From CAG-488 sp963625295 (GTDB taxonomy: Bacteria; Bacillota; Clostridia; Oscillospirales; Acutalibacteraceae), in assembly GCA_963625295.1 (NCBI GenBank), contig CAVFTC010000020.1, positions 1-28,582 on the forward strand: a stretch of DNA of 28,582 nt. The letters are read 5' to 3'. The position numbers and the translations under genes are program-made. The notes beneath the pieces are model-generated. The model saw nothing but the letters and a program-made list of their open reading frames with translations, searched no databases and was not told where the DNA came from. This document shows, one piece after another, positions 1 to 8,380 of the stretch (the first letter of the stretch is position 1; each line of letters begins with the position of its first letter).

Positions 1-10
1 GACGAAAAAT

Positions 11-87
11 CTTACTGCGCAATCCGCACACCTCAATTGTGCGGTATTGCCTTAATGCAATACCTCACAATTGTGGTGTTGCCTTAA
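11..87. repeat. Dispersed palindromic repeat, copy R1
   Basis: This holds two half-units ending in ATTGCCTTAA or GTTGCCTTAA. Read on the minus strand, the two halves can fold on each other: an arm at 65-81 pairs with one at about 36-52 with a single mismatch, giving a stem of about 17 bp. The segment 11-55 aligns with the left half of the copy at 8663-8740. It overlaps the stop codon of the nitrilase gene and may act as its 3' end or terminator; a short T run follows on the minus strand at positions 4-8. The element may extend off the left edge. Confidence 0.8.
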
Positions 88-994
88 CCTCAAGCCGTAA
101 AATATCCGGCCGTGAATAATGTCCGCAGGCGTCAAATTCCATTCGGCTTGACGGGACGGCATTCATATCAAGCTCGGCATAGATAATCGCTTCCTTGTCC
201 CATACCGGCTCTGTGACCTCATGGCCGTAAGGGTCTATTATACAACTGCCGCCTCGGCACACGATGTCGGGCAGTGCGGCTATCTCAGCCCCTGCGCTTT
301 CCGTTTCGGGATAGTCGTCCTTTTTGAAGAACATATCGCAGTTGATGAAGTAGCAATGACCCTCTATTGCAATATGGCGGATCGTGTTCTGCCATTCGGG
401 ATTGTCGTTTGTGTTCGGTGAAATATAAACAGTAATTCCTTTTTGATACAGCGCAACTCTTGCAAGCGGCATGTAGCTCTCCCAGCAGATCATGCTGCCC
501 ATTGCGCCCCACGGAGTTTCCATAACGGGGAAAAAGTCCTTGTCTGCGTCGCCCCAAACAACTCTTTCGCTGCCGGTAGGCTTGAGCTTGCGGTGGTTGA
601 CCGTTTCGCCGTCGGGAGAGATGAGCATATTTGAATTGTAAAGCGTTGCGCTCAGCGAATCACGCTCGGAATAGCCGATGCTTATGTAAGCCTTGTTCTT
701 AATTGCACTCTCGGCAAGCTTTTTCATCTCCTCACCGTCGGCAAGCAGAGAATTGTCATAGTAATTTTTCCAATCCTTGCGTCCGCTTTCCGAACGGCTG
801 CCGACCTTGAAGCCGTATGTCATTCCGTAGGGATAGCCGGGAATGAAAAGCTCGGGAAAAACGATAAGCTCAGCTTCTTTTGCGGCGCATTCGTCAATCA
901 GTCCGAGTGCCTTCTCCAATCCCTTTTCCTTGTCAAACATGACAGGCGTTGCCTGAATTACAGCAATTTTGCAAGTATTCTTTAAATTTTTCAT
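65..994 (-). CDS. Nitrilase / carbon-nitrogen hydrolase
   Basis: This 309-residue member of the nitrilase superfamily would hydrolyse a C-N bond, most likely a nitrile to acid and ammonia; the substrate is unknown. The Glu-Lys-Cys triad is visible: Glu48 in VFPELF, Lys136 in HRKLKPT and Cys170 in MICWESYMPLAR. The last motif and HRKLKPTGSER resemble true nitrilases (branch 1) rather than amidases. No signal peptide is present, so it is cytosolic. I chose the ATG at 994 because AAGGAAG lies just before it; an in-frame start further upstream would overlap the preceding gene. It begins 16 bp after the phosphatase-like gene and probably shares its transcript. The last residues (about VKATPQL) and the TGA stop are encoded by repeat R1, so the native C-terminus seems to have been replaced. 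Confidence 0.9.
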   Translation of the reverse strand: MKNLKNTCKIAVIQATPVMFDKEKGLEKALGLIDECAAKEAELIVFPELFIPGYPYGMTYGFKVGSRSESGRKDWKNYYDNSLLADGEEMKKLAESAIKNKAYISIGYSERDSLSATLYNSNMLISPDGETVNHRKLKPTGSERVVWGDADKDFFPVMETPWGAMGSMICWESYMPLARVALYQKGITVYISPNTNDNPEWQNTIRHIAIEGHCYFINCDMFFKKDDYPETESAGAEIAALPDIVCRGGSCIIDPYGHEVTEPVWDKEAIIYAELDMNAVPSSRMEFDACGHYSRPDILRLEVKATPQL

Positions 995-1010
995 GGTGAG
1001 CTTCCTTGCC

Positions 1011-1685
1011 TTATATATAATCCTCAATGTTGAAGTCGTCCTCAACCGTGCCGAAGCTGTCCTTTTCGCCCTCGACCTCGGGAACTTGAGCTATGACCTC
1101 AACCTTGCGACCCTGCGACCACAGGGAGGGTGTTATCCTTATCGTGTAGCCGCATCCGCCGGGGGTCAGCCACTCGTGCATCGGAGCTTGAGGCAGACCG
1201 AAAAGCGTCAAAAGAGCCATGATAACTCCGCCGTGGGTGACTATCGCCGTGTGCGTAACTCCGGTTTCTATCAATCCGTCAACAATTTTGATAAAGGCGT
1301 TTGCGATCCTGTTCGCAAATTCGTCGTTGCTCTCGCCGAACGGAGGTTCAACGCCCTTTTTACCTGCCAGCCAGTCAGGAAAAACAGGATGATCCTGCAA
1401 CTCCTCGGCGGTCTTGCCCTCAAATTCGCCGAAATTGTATTCGATAAGTCCGTTTATGAGGATAGGCTCGCAATTCGGGTAGATGATTTTCGCCGTCTGA
1501 GTGCAGCGAGAAAGCGGACTTGAAAAAACGGCGGAAACAGGAGGATATTTGTAGTCTTTTTTCATTTGCTCGATTTGAGCCACGCCCTCACCGCTAAGCG
1601 GTTCGTCAATATGACCGACATATTTTCCGCCGACATTGCCCTCAGTCAGTCCGTTGCGGATAAGTTGAATGTAGTATGATTTCAT
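1011..1685 (-). CDS. Histidine-phosphatase-fold protein with His-to-Asn at the catalytic site
   Basis: This 224-residue protein belongs to the histidine phosphatase (phosphoglycerate mutase-like) superfamily. The N-terminal signature normally reads RHG, where the His is phosphorylated during catalysis; here it is Arg10-Asn11-Gly12 in LIRNGLTEGN. The Asn codon AAC at 1653-1655 is one base from a His codon. The rest of the pocket is kept: Arg60 in SPLSRCTQTA, Glu82 in IEYNFGEFEGK, and His151 in IVTHGG. It may therefore be a pseudo-phosphatase, a binding protein or an altered enzyme. The C-terminal 30 residues are acidic. It lies 49 bp downstream of glgA in the same direction, so a role linked to sugar phosphates or glycogen is possible but unproven. 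The start ATG follows a GAAGGA site. Confidence 0.85.
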   Translation of the reverse strand: MKSYYIQLIRNGLTEGNVGGKYVGHIDEPLSGEGVAQIEQMKKDYKYPPVSAVFSSPLSRCTQTAKIIYPNCEPILINGLIEYNFGEFEGKTAEELQDHPVFPDWLAGKKGVEPPFGESNDEFANRIANAFIKIVDGLIETGVTHTAIVTHGGVIMALLTLFGLPQAPMHEWLTPGGCGYTIRITPSLWSQGRKVEVIAQVPEVEGEKDSFGTVEDDFNIEDYI

Positions 1686-1714
1686 ATAATACGGTGTTCC
1701 TTCATTTTACACTG

Positions 1715-1732
1715 CGGCAGCAAAAGCCGCCG
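1715..1732 (-). other. Hairpin just after glgA
   Basis: On the minus-strand transcript a 7-bp stem (CGGCGGC with GCTGCCG, one G-U pair) closes a TTTT loop two bases after the glgA stop. No T run follows in the minus direction, so it looks more like an intercistronic stability element than a terminator. The plus-strand reading does end in T-rich DNA, but there is no plus-strand gene for it to end. Confidence 0.45.
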
Positions 1733-1734
1733 TT

Positions 1735-3156
1735 TTAATTTTTTATGGTGTCCTTATAAAGCCTGATGTATGCGTTCGCCGAACGACCCCAGCTGAAATC
1801 ACAGCTGAGAGCACGCAGAACAAGCTCGTTCCAGTCGCCGTTGTAGTAGAGAGTAAGCGCACGACGGATAGCGTCGAGCATATCGTGAGCGTTGTAGCTC
1901 TTGAAGGTGAAGCCGTTACCCTTGCCGTCGCCGCAGTCAGTGATCGAATCTCTCAGACCGCCTGTTTCACGGACGATGGGAACCGTGCCGTAGCGAAGCG
2001 CAACCATCTGCGAAAGTCCGCACGGCTCACTCTTGGATGGCATGAGGAACATATCCGCACCCGCATAGATCTTTCTTGCAAGCTCGGGAACAAAGCCGAT
2101 CCTTAAACCGACCTTTTCCGGATATTTCTCGGCGATCCAGCGGAAATAGCTCTCGTACTCATAGTCGCCCGAGCCGAGAACGACAAGCTGCATTTCCGAG
2201 GTTGCGAGCAGCTCGTCAAGAATTCCCTTAACGAGATCAAGTCCCTTGTGGGAAACAAGCCTTGTGACCATACCGATAACGGGAACGCCGGGCTTGACAG
2301 GAAGTCCCATTTCCTTTTGAAGAGCCTCCTTGTCGGCTTTCTTGCCCGAAGCGTCGTCGGCGGAGAAGTTCTTTTCAATGCACTTGTCCGTTGCCGGGTC
2401 GTAGCCCACGGTGTCAATTCCGTTGAGAATTCCGCTGAGCTTGTAGCGGCGTTCGTTAAGGATAGAATCCAAGCCGTGAGAATACCACGGGTCAAGGATT
2501 TCGTCGGCATAAGACGGGCTGACGGTCGTAACTCTGTCGGCGCACTCGATCGCACCCTTCATGAAGTTGATGCAGCCGTCATATTCAAGCAGCGAGGCCT
2601 TGTCGGCAGGGATTCCGAGAACATCCTCAAGAAGCTCCTTGCCGTAAATGCCCTGATACTGAATGTTATGAATAGTGAAAATCGTCTTTATATTTTCATA
2701 ACCCGGCGAATTTGCGTACATTGCCGAATAATAAACGGGAGTAAGAGCCGTCTGCCAGTCGTTGCAATGAATGATATCGGGCTTGAAATCAATATAGGGG
2801 ATTATCTCAAGAACTGCACGGGAGAAGAAAGCGAATCTTTCCGCGTCGTCATAGTGACCATAGATTGTATCACGCTTGAAATAATACTGGTTATCAATAA
2901 GATAATATATAACGCCGTTGTGCTTTGCTTCAAAAATTCCGCAATACTGGCGTCTCCATGCCACGGGAACCGAGATGTGAGTGATAAACTTCATCGTATC
3001 CTTAAGCTCCTGCTTGATGGTGTCATACATGGGTAGAACGACTCGGCAGCCGATAAGTCTTTTTCTCAGCGCCTGCGGCAGAGAGCCCGCAACATCGCCG
3101 AGTCCGCCGCTCGCAATGAACGGAAGAGCCTCCGAGGCAGCGTATAAAACCTTCAT
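1735..3156 (-). CDS. glgA: Glycogen synthase (ADP-glucose type)
   Basis: This GT5-family enzyme transfers glucose from ADP-glucose to the non-reducing end of a growing alpha-1,4-glucan in the cytosol. It has 473 residues, a normal length. The N-terminal Rossmann domain begins MKVLYAASEALPF, and the nucleotide-binding loop reads ASGGLGDVAGS at residues 15-25. The Lys of the classic KxGGL motif is replaced by Ala15, a variant I recall from other Firmicutes enzymes but could not check. The C-terminal domain keeps PSKSEPCGL and the ETGGL region. The start ATG at 3156 follows AGAAGGATGA. It lies 51 bp after glgD in the same operon. Confidence 0.95.
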   Translation of the reverse strand: MKVLYAASEALPFIASGGLGDVAGSLPQALRKRLIGCRVVLPMYDTIKQELKDTMKFITHISVPVAWRRQYCGIFEAKHNGVIYYLIDNQYYFKRDTIYGHYDDAERFAFFSRAVLEIIPYIDFKPDIIHCNDWQTALTPVYYSAMYANSPGYENIKTIFTIHNIQYQGIYGKELLEDVLGIPADKASLLEYDGCINFMKGAIECADRVTTVSPSYADEILDPWYSHGLDSILNERRYKLSGILNGIDTVGYDPATDKCIEKNFSADDASGKKADKEALQKEMGLPVKPGVPVIGMVTRLVSHKGLDLVKGILDELLATSEMQLVVLGSGDYEYESYFRWIAEKYPEKVGLRIGFVPELARKIYAGADMFLMPSKSEPCGLSQMVALRYGTVPIVRETGGLRDSITDCGDGKGNGFTFKSYNAHDMLDAIRRALTLYYNGDWNELVLRALSCDFSWGRSANAYIRLYKDTIKN

Positions 3157-3207
3157 CTAAATCATCCTTCTTTCTTAGAATGCAATATCAAACAGATTGC
3201 AGTATAT

Positions 3208-4317
3208 TCAGATCACTATTCCCTTGCCGATGAATACAGGGAACTTAACATCGCCCGAAAGATTCTTGTTGGGCTTGATAACAACATTTTTGTCGGCGAT
3301 GACGCAGTTGAGCTTAACATCGTCGCTGATGTATGCGTTCTGCATGAGCACGCAGTTTTTGACCACTGCGCCCTTGCCGATATGAACGCCTCTGAAAAGC
3401 ACGCTGTTCTCAACCGTGCCCTCAATCACGCAGCCGTCCGCAATCAGCGAATTCGACGCATGAGAGTCCAGACCGTAGATTGCCGGAACATCGTCCTTGA
3501 CCTTTGTGAACACAGGCTTTTCCTTGGCAAGAAGAGCCTTGCGGTTCTCCTTTTTAAGAAGATCCATATTCGCCTCAAAGTAGCTCTGAATTCCGTCGAT
3601 GACCTTAACATAGCCGCTGAATTCGCAGCCGTAAATCTTCAGGGAATTGATGTTTCGCTGAAGCACATCCTCCGTGAACGAATGATATCCAAGACCGATA
3701 GCCTCCGAAACCAGCCTTTCAAGAAGTGACTTCCTCATGAAGATAACATTGAGCGAATAGCTCGCCTCATCGTCGCCGCAGCGGCTGACAGAGGTTATTC
3801 TGCCGTCGTCCGCAAGCTCAAACTTCGCCAGTTCCCTTATCGCCGGGGAGGTTGAATGCTTGTATGCGATGGTGATATCTGCGCCCGTTTTTTCGTGACG
3901 CTCAAACATCTCTGTAAAGTCAACATTATATATTGCGTTGCAGTCGGTCATGAGAACATACTCCTCCTCCGAATTGCGGAGGAAATTCATTGCGCTTGAG
4001 ATCGCTTCTATTTTATTGGTATAGATGCCCGTTGTGCCGATATTGAAGGGCGGAAGAAGATAAAGTCCGCCGTTTTTACGGGAAAGATCCCACGCTCTGC
4101 CGTTGCCGACATGATCCATAAGCGACTGATAATTGCTCTTTGTGATTATTCCGACCTTGGCAATTCCGCTATTTACCATTGCGGAAAGCTGAAAGTCAAT
4201 CAGACGATAACGGCAGCCGTAAGGCACAGAGCCCATGGAACGAACCGAGGTTATCTCGCTGAGATAATTATCGTATGTATTTGAAAAAATAAGTCCGAGT
4301 ACATTATTGGCTCTCAT
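3208..4317 (-). CDS. glgD: Glycogen biosynthesis protein GlgD (ADP-glucose pyrophosphorylase second subunit)
   Basis: This 369-residue paralogue of GlgC has a nucleotidyltransferase fold and a C-terminal left-handed beta-helix of hexapeptide-like repeats (about residues 280-369). The glycine-rich nucleotide loop that GlgC has (GGQGSRLG) is missing and replaced by IFSNTYDNYLSEIT, while the following PYGCRYRLIDF stretch is kept. This matches the known Firmicutes arrangement in which GlgD is a mostly non-catalytic partner that boosts GlgC in a mixed tetramer. The gene starts 3 bp after the glgC stop, so translation is probably coupled. Confidence 0.95.
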   Translation of the reverse strand: MRANNVLGLIFSNTYDNYLSEITSVRSMGSVPYGCRYRLIDFQLSAMVNSGIAKVGIITKSNYQSLMDHVGNGRAWDLSRKNGGLYLLPPFNIGTTGIYTNKIEAISSAMNFLRNSEEEYVLMTDCNAIYNVDFTEMFERHEKTGADITIAYKHSTSPAIRELAKFELADDGRITSVSRCGDDEASYSLNVIFMRKSLLERLVSEAIGLGYHSFTEDVLQRNINSLKIYGCEFSGYVKVIDGIQSYFEANMDLLKKENRKALLAKEKPVFTKVKDDVPAIYGLDSHASNSLIADGCVIEGTVENSVLFRGVHIGKGAVVKNCVLMQNAYISDDVKLNCVIADKNVVIKPNKNLSGDVKFPVFIGKGIVI

Positions 4318-4320
4318 TGC

Positions 4321-5532
4321 TTACGCCTCCTTTACATCTTCGCCGACCATTGCTTTCGGCTCAACCGTTGCGCACTTGCCGATGTTTACGCCCATTCCGA
4401 CAACGGAGATGCCCCAATCGTCAAGATTTTCCATTTCCTCGGGACGCTTGCCGACTCTTGCGTTTTCTTCAACGGTAACATTCTCGGCAACGATCGCATA
4501 CTGGACGACTGCGCCCTTTTTGATCACGCTGCCGGGCATGACGATCGAATCCTTGACGACAGCGCCCTCCTCAACGGTAACATTTGCGAAAAGCACGGAA
4601 AAGTCGACCTCTCCCTCGATCTCGCAGCCCTCGGCAACCATTGAGTTCTGCACCTTTGCGGTGTCGGAAACATAATGCGGTCCCGTGATCGGGTCTTTTG
4701 CATAGATCCTCCAGCTTGAATCCGTCAGGTCAAGGTCAACCTTCGGATTGAGCAGGTCGAGGTTTGCCTCCCAAAGGCTGTCGATAGTTCCGACATCCTT
4801 CCAGTAGCCGTCAAATTCATAGGCAAAGAGCCTTTCGTTGGCGGAATGCATCGCCGGGATAAGATCCTTGCCGAAGTCGTTGCTTGAATTCGGGTCAGCC
4901 TCGTCGTCGAGCAGATATTGCCTGAGCTTTTTCCACGAGAAAACATAAACGCCCATCGAGGCCTTGTTGGAGCGAGGATTTTTCGGCTTCTCCTCAAATT
5001 CGGCAATCGAGCCGTCGTCGTTGACGAGCATAAGGCCGAAGCGTGAAGCCTCCTCCCACGGAACCTCAAGCATAGCAATCGTGCAGTCTGCGTTCTTCTC
5101 CTTGTGGAAAGAAAGCATCTTGGAATAGTCCATTTTATAGATATGGTCGCCCGAAAGGACAAGAACATATTCGGGGTCGTATCTGTCAATAAAATTGATG
5201 TTCTGGTAAATTGCGTTCGCCGTGCCCTTGTACCATTCCGTGCCCGATATCTGCTGATAGGGCGAGAGAATGTGCACGCCGCCGTCGGTACGGTCAAGAT
5301 CCCATGCCTGTCCGTTGCCGATGTAGTCGTTCAGCTCAAGCGGCTGATACTGGGTAAGAACTCCGACGGTATATATGCCGGAATTTACGCAGTTTGAAAG
5401 AGGGAAATCAATGATTCGGTATTTTCCGCCGTATGGAACGGCAGGCTTTGCAATGTTCTTTGTCAGAATTCCGAGACGGCTTCCCTGTCCGCCTGCAAGA
5501 AGCATTGCGATACATTCATGTTTTCGGGACAT
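4321..5532 (-). CDS. glgC: Glucose-1-phosphate adenylyltransferase
   Basis: This is the committed step of bacterial glycogen synthesis: ATP plus glucose-1-phosphate gives ADP-glucose and pyrophosphate. The protein has 403 residues. The N-terminal catalytic domain carries LLAGGQGSRLGILT, the sugar-phosphate region KPAVPYGGKYRIIDFPLSN, VLSGDHIYKMDY, and FEEKPKNPRS. The C-terminal part (about residues 290-400) is a beta-helix with repeated V-x-x-G/N-A-x-V steps, which contains the allosteric sites in known enzymes. It sits 13 bp after glgB and 3 bp before glgD. It should work with GlgD as a hetero-oligomer. Confidence 0.97.
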   Translation of the reverse strand: MSRKHECIAMLLAGGQGSRLGILTKNIAKPAVPYGGKYRIIDFPLSNCVNSGIYTVGVLTQYQPLELNDYIGNGQAWDLDRTDGGVHILSPYQQISGTEWYKGTANAIYQNINFIDRYDPEYVLVLSGDHIYKMDYSKMLSFHKEKNADCTIAMLEVPWEEASRFGLMLVNDDGSIAEFEEKPKNPRSNKASMGVYVFSWKKLRQYLLDDEADPNSSNDFGKDLIPAMHSANERLFAYEFDGYWKDVGTIDSLWEANLDLLNPKVDLDLTDSSWRIYAKDPITGPHYVSDTAKVQNSMVAEGCEIEGEVDFSVLFANVTVEEGAVVKDSIVMPGSVIKKGAVVQYAIVAENVTVEENARVGKRPEEMENLDDWGISVVGMGVNIGKCATVEPKAMVGEDVKEA

Positions 5533-5545
5533 TACTATTCCTCCT

Positions 5546-7477
5546 TTATTGGCTGACCTTTTCGGTCGTATTTTTCTTTGTCGTTTTTCTCTTTGCCGGC
5601 GGCGTCAAATAGATAACGCTCAATCCGGCAAGGTCAAGCGCTATGCTGTTGTCAAAGCCATGCATGGGGATTTTTTCGCTTTTGACCTTAGCGGCTGTTC
5701 CTCTGCCCTTGCCGCCGAATTCCTCTGCGTCCGTGTTGAGAAGAACCTTGTATGTTCCTGCCCTCGGCACGCCGATTCGATATCCGCTGCGTTCAACATT
5801 GGTGAAGTTGCAAACCGCAATAATTTCTTTTTTATCCTTGTCCGTTCTTCTGAAGGAAATCACCGAATTGTCAACATCGTCGTTGCTTATCCAGTTGAAG
5901 CCCTCCCAGTCGTAGTCGATCTGCCAGAGCGGACTCTGTTTTTTATAGAGCTTGTTCAGCGTGCGGACATAGCTCTGCATCTGAGCGTGCTTTTCGTAAT
6001 CGAGCAGCAGCCAGTCAAGCCCCTGCTTGTAGTTCCATTCAATGAATTGAGCGAATTCCTGACCCATGAAAAGAAGCTTTTTGCCCGGGTGCGCCGTCAT
6101 GTAAGCGTAGAAAGCTCTCAGTCCTGCAAATTTTTCATCGTATTCTCCCGGCATTTTGCCTATCATTGAGCATTTGCCGTGAACGACCTCGTCGTGCGAG
6201 ATCGGCAGCACAAAATTCTCCGAAAAAGCGTAGAAGAACGAAAATGTCAGGCAATTATGATTGAATTTTCTGTAAATTCCGTCCATCGAGAAATATTTCA
6301 GACAGTCGTTCATCCAGCCCATGTTCCATTTGAAATTGAAGCCGAGTCCGCCGTCGCAAACAGGCTTTGAAACCAGCGGCCACGAGGTGCTTTCCTCGGC
6401 GATCATCATGACATCGGGGTGCTCACGGAAAATCGAGATGTTAAGGTTTTGCAGAAATTGCACCGCCTCAAGGTTTTCTCTGCCGCCGTTTCGGTTGGCG
6501 ACCCATTCGCCGTCGTTTCTGCCGTAGTCAAGGTAGAGCATTGAAGCGACCGCATCAACCCGAAGTCCGTCAATGTGATATTTTTCGAGCCAGAACATTG
6601 CCGATGAGGTGAGGAAGCTCCTTACCTCGTTGCGCCCGTAGTCGAAGATTTTTGTGCCCCATTGCAGATGCTCGCCCTTGCGGATATCCTCGTATTCGTA
6701 GCAGCTTTGACCGTCAAATTCAAACAGTCCGTGTGCGTCCTTCGGAAAATGCGCCGGAACCCAGTCGAGAATAACGCCGATTCCCTCCCGGTGGCACTTG
6801 TCAACGAAGTACATGAAGTCCTTCGGCTCGCCGTAGCGTGAGGTCGGGGCAAAATAGCCCGTAACCTGATATCCCCACGAGCCGTCAAAAGGATGCTCGC
6901 CAATCGGAAGCAGCTCTATATGAGTATAACCCATATCCTTCACATATTTTGTCAATTCGTCTGCTAACTGACGGTAAGAAAGAAAATTTCCGTCCTCGTG
7001 CTGCTTCCATGAACCTGCGTGAACCTCATAAATATTGACGGGGCTTTCATAAATATTTACGGATTTCCTCTCGGTCATCCACTTCTCGTCCTTCCAGCCG
7101 TAGCCGTCAATGTCGTAGAATTTTGAAGCGGTTTCGGGTCGTGTTTCGGCGTGGAATCCGTAAGGGTCGGCCTTGTAGCGAAGCTCGCCCGACTGAGCGG
7201 TTATACAATATTTATAATTATCAAATTGCTTTATTCCTTTTATTTTACATTCCCAAACGGCGTTGTCCTCAAGCTTTTTCATGGGATTGGCCTCGGCGTT
7301 CCATTCGTTAAAATCGCCGACCACGCTGACCGCCGCCGCATGGGGCGCCCAAACACGGAAAACGACCTCGTTCTTGCCCAAACTGTGCGAACCGAGGAAC
7401 TCGTAAGCCTTGGCATTCTGTCCCTGATGGAAAAGATAAAGAGGAACATCGTTTAAACTTGTTTTTTTCTTTTTCAT
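5546..7477 (-). CDS. glgB: 1,4-alpha-glucan branching enzyme
   Basis: This GH13 enzyme cuts alpha-1,4 chains and rejoins them as alpha-1,6 branches. It has 643 residues. An N-terminal CBM48-like domain (about residues 25-110) contains VVFRVWAPHAAAVSVVGDFN. The catalytic barrel shows GVILDWVPAHFP, GLRVDAVASM (nucleophile Asp), MMIAEESTSWP (acid/base Glu), and LPISHDEVVHGK. The C-terminus is a beta domain ending in a Lys/Thr-rich tail (AKRKTTKKNTTEK). The ATG at 7477 is preceded by TGAGGTGA. It is the first gene of the glg operon, about 70 bp downstream of the predicted promoter. Confidence 0.96.
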   Translation of the reverse strand: MKKKKTSLNDVPLYLFHQGQNAKAYEFLGSHSLGKNEVVFRVWAPHAAAVSVVGDFNEWNAEANPMKKLEDNAVWECKIKGIKQFDNYKYCITAQSGELRYKADPYGFHAETRPETASKFYDIDGYGWKDEKWMTERKSVNIYESPVNIYEVHAGSWKQHEDGNFLSYRQLADELTKYVKDMGYTHIELLPIGEHPFDGSWGYQVTGYFAPTSRYGEPKDFMYFVDKCHREGIGVILDWVPAHFPKDAHGLFEFDGQSCYEYEDIRKGEHLQWGTKIFDYGRNEVRSFLTSSAMFWLEKYHIDGLRVDAVASMLYLDYGRNDGEWVANRNGGRENLEAVQFLQNLNISIFREHPDVMMIAEESTSWPLVSKPVCDGGLGFNFKWNMGWMNDCLKYFSMDGIYRKFNHNCLTFSFFYAFSENFVLPISHDEVVHGKCSMIGKMPGEYDEKFAGLRAFYAYMTAHPGKKLLFMGQEFAQFIEWNYKQGLDWLLLDYEKHAQMQSYVRTLNKLYKKQSPLWQIDYDWEGFNWISNDDVDNSVISFRRTDKDKKEIIAVCNFTNVERSGYRIGVPRAGTYKVLLNTDAEEFGGKGRGTAAKVKSEKIPMHGFDNSIALDLAGLSVIYLTPPAKRKTTKKNTTEKVSQ

Positions 7478-7544
7478 TGCGTCACCTCAGCAAACAAAGA
7501 AACATTTACGGGTCATCTGTATAAACCAGTAGTTATCCTATATT

Positions 7545-7573
7545 ATTGTATCAAAAAAAAGAGCAAAATTCAA
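7545..7573 (-). promoter_or_regulatory. Promoter of the glg operon
   Basis: On the minus strand, TTGAAT (7568-7573) and TACAAT (7545-7550) are separated by exactly 17 bp, and glgB starts about 70 bp downstream. This fits a housekeeping sigma-A promoter for glgBCDA and the two genes behind it. No operator is obvious. Confidence 0.65.
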
Positions 7574-7762
7574 CCCGTTTTTGATTATTATATTCAAACC
7601 AAATGTAAAAAATTGTCGTTTCTTTTGTGTACTTTGTTACAAAAATCCCTTCCTCGGCACGCTTTGACAAAGCACAAAAAACATCTCCGCCCGGTTTTAT
7701 CGGTGCAGTTCAGATAAAAATTATTCCAATTAAGCACAAATTCATTAAGAAATTTTTCAATC

Positions 7763-7791
7763 CGTAGGGCATGATGCCCACATCATGCCGC
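7763..7791 (+). repeat. GTAGGG hairpin H1
   Basis: The palindrome has arms GCATGATG and CATCATGC around CCCA or CC, framed by GTAGGG on the left and CCG on the right. It belongs to the same family as the hairpins at 8056, 8330 and 8381. Confidence 0.8.
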
Positions 7792-7876
7792 AAATATAGA
7801 TATGGCTCACGAAAAATCCGGCGTATTGAATTTACGCAAATCTAATGTCCAAAACCAACGATCTAACAGTTATTAT

Positions 7877-7945
7877 GTAGGGTCGAGCATTGTCGTCCTC
7901 GTTGTTTTCTGCTGACTTTGGGTCGATGTGGGCATCGACCCCTAC
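7877..7945. repeat. 69-bp composite repeat, copy 1
   Basis: The ends are inverted (GTAGGGTCGA and TCGACCCCTAC). A 28-bp core at 7892-7919 (GTCGTCCTCGTTG, then TTTTCTGCTGACTTT) is identical to that of the copy at 8174-8242. The right part is a GTAGGG-family hairpin in reverse orientation with arms TCGATG and CATCGA. The core sits exactly 15 bp from the left end in both copies. Confidence 0.85.
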
Positions 7946-8055
7946 GAGATAGACTTTAGACCTTAGATGTTAGATTTTAGACCTGCGAAAATTAAAAAAA
8001 TTATTTTCCCGTAACATCATCTAAAATCCAGCATCTACCATCTAAAATCTATCTG

Positions 8056-8083
8056 CGTAGGGTGCGATGCCCACATCGCACCG
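8056..8083 (+). repeat. GTAGGG hairpin H4
   Basis: Arms TGCGATG and CATCGCA flank CCCA, framed by GTAGGG and CCGA. The arms differ from H1 but remain complementary. Confidence 0.8.
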
Positions 8084-8173
8084 AGAACATTTCTTTTACA
8101 TCTCTATAAATTTAAACGCAGAATTTCATGTCCCACACATCTAACATCTTCAATCTAAAATCTAACATCTATC

Positions 8174-8242
8174 GTGGGGCGACCATCGGTCGTCCTCGTT
8201 GTTTTCTGCTGACTTTAGCGGACGAGCAATGCTCGCCCCTAC
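8174..8242. repeat. 69-bp composite repeat, copy 2
   Basis: It has the same length and core (8189-8216) as the copy at 7877-7945. The ends are GTGGGGCGA and TCGCCCCTAC, and the inner hairpins have different but self-complementary arms (CGACC/GGTCG and GCGAGC/GCTCGC). Confidence 0.85.
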
Positions 8243-8329
8243 AAAATAGATGTTAGATTTTAGATGCTGGATGTTAGATGTGCGTAAATTAAAAATGCTG
8301 CATTTTATGATAAACATCATCTGCATTTG

Positions 8330-8357
8330 CGGCATGATGTGGGCATCATGCCCTACG
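8330..8357 (-). repeat. GTAGGG hairpin H7 (reverse orientation)
   Basis: This is the reverse complement of the H1 type: CGGCATGATG, TGGG, CATCATGCCCTACG. It appears as an extra insertion in the second module copy compared with the first. Confidence 0.8.
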
Positions 8358-8380
8358 AATAAAGTCTCATCGCCGCCGGT

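Noticed and set aside
1011..1685. Calling the phosphatase-like gene a pseudogene
   Set aside because: The frame is intact, the ribosome site is good and the rest of the active-site pocket is preserved, so a changed function is as likely as decay.
1964..1979. TGTTTCACGG within glgA as a possible third parS site
   Set aside because: Only the left half matches; the right half is not the inverted partner.
6083..6090. GCCCGGGT in glgB as a possible Noc binding site
   Set aside because: Only the CCCGGG centre fits; the flanking ATTT/AAAT arms are missing.
65..7477. Plus-strand open frames opposite the glg operon
   Set aside because: They lie entirely opposite well-recognised genes, lack ribosome sites and show no protein family features.
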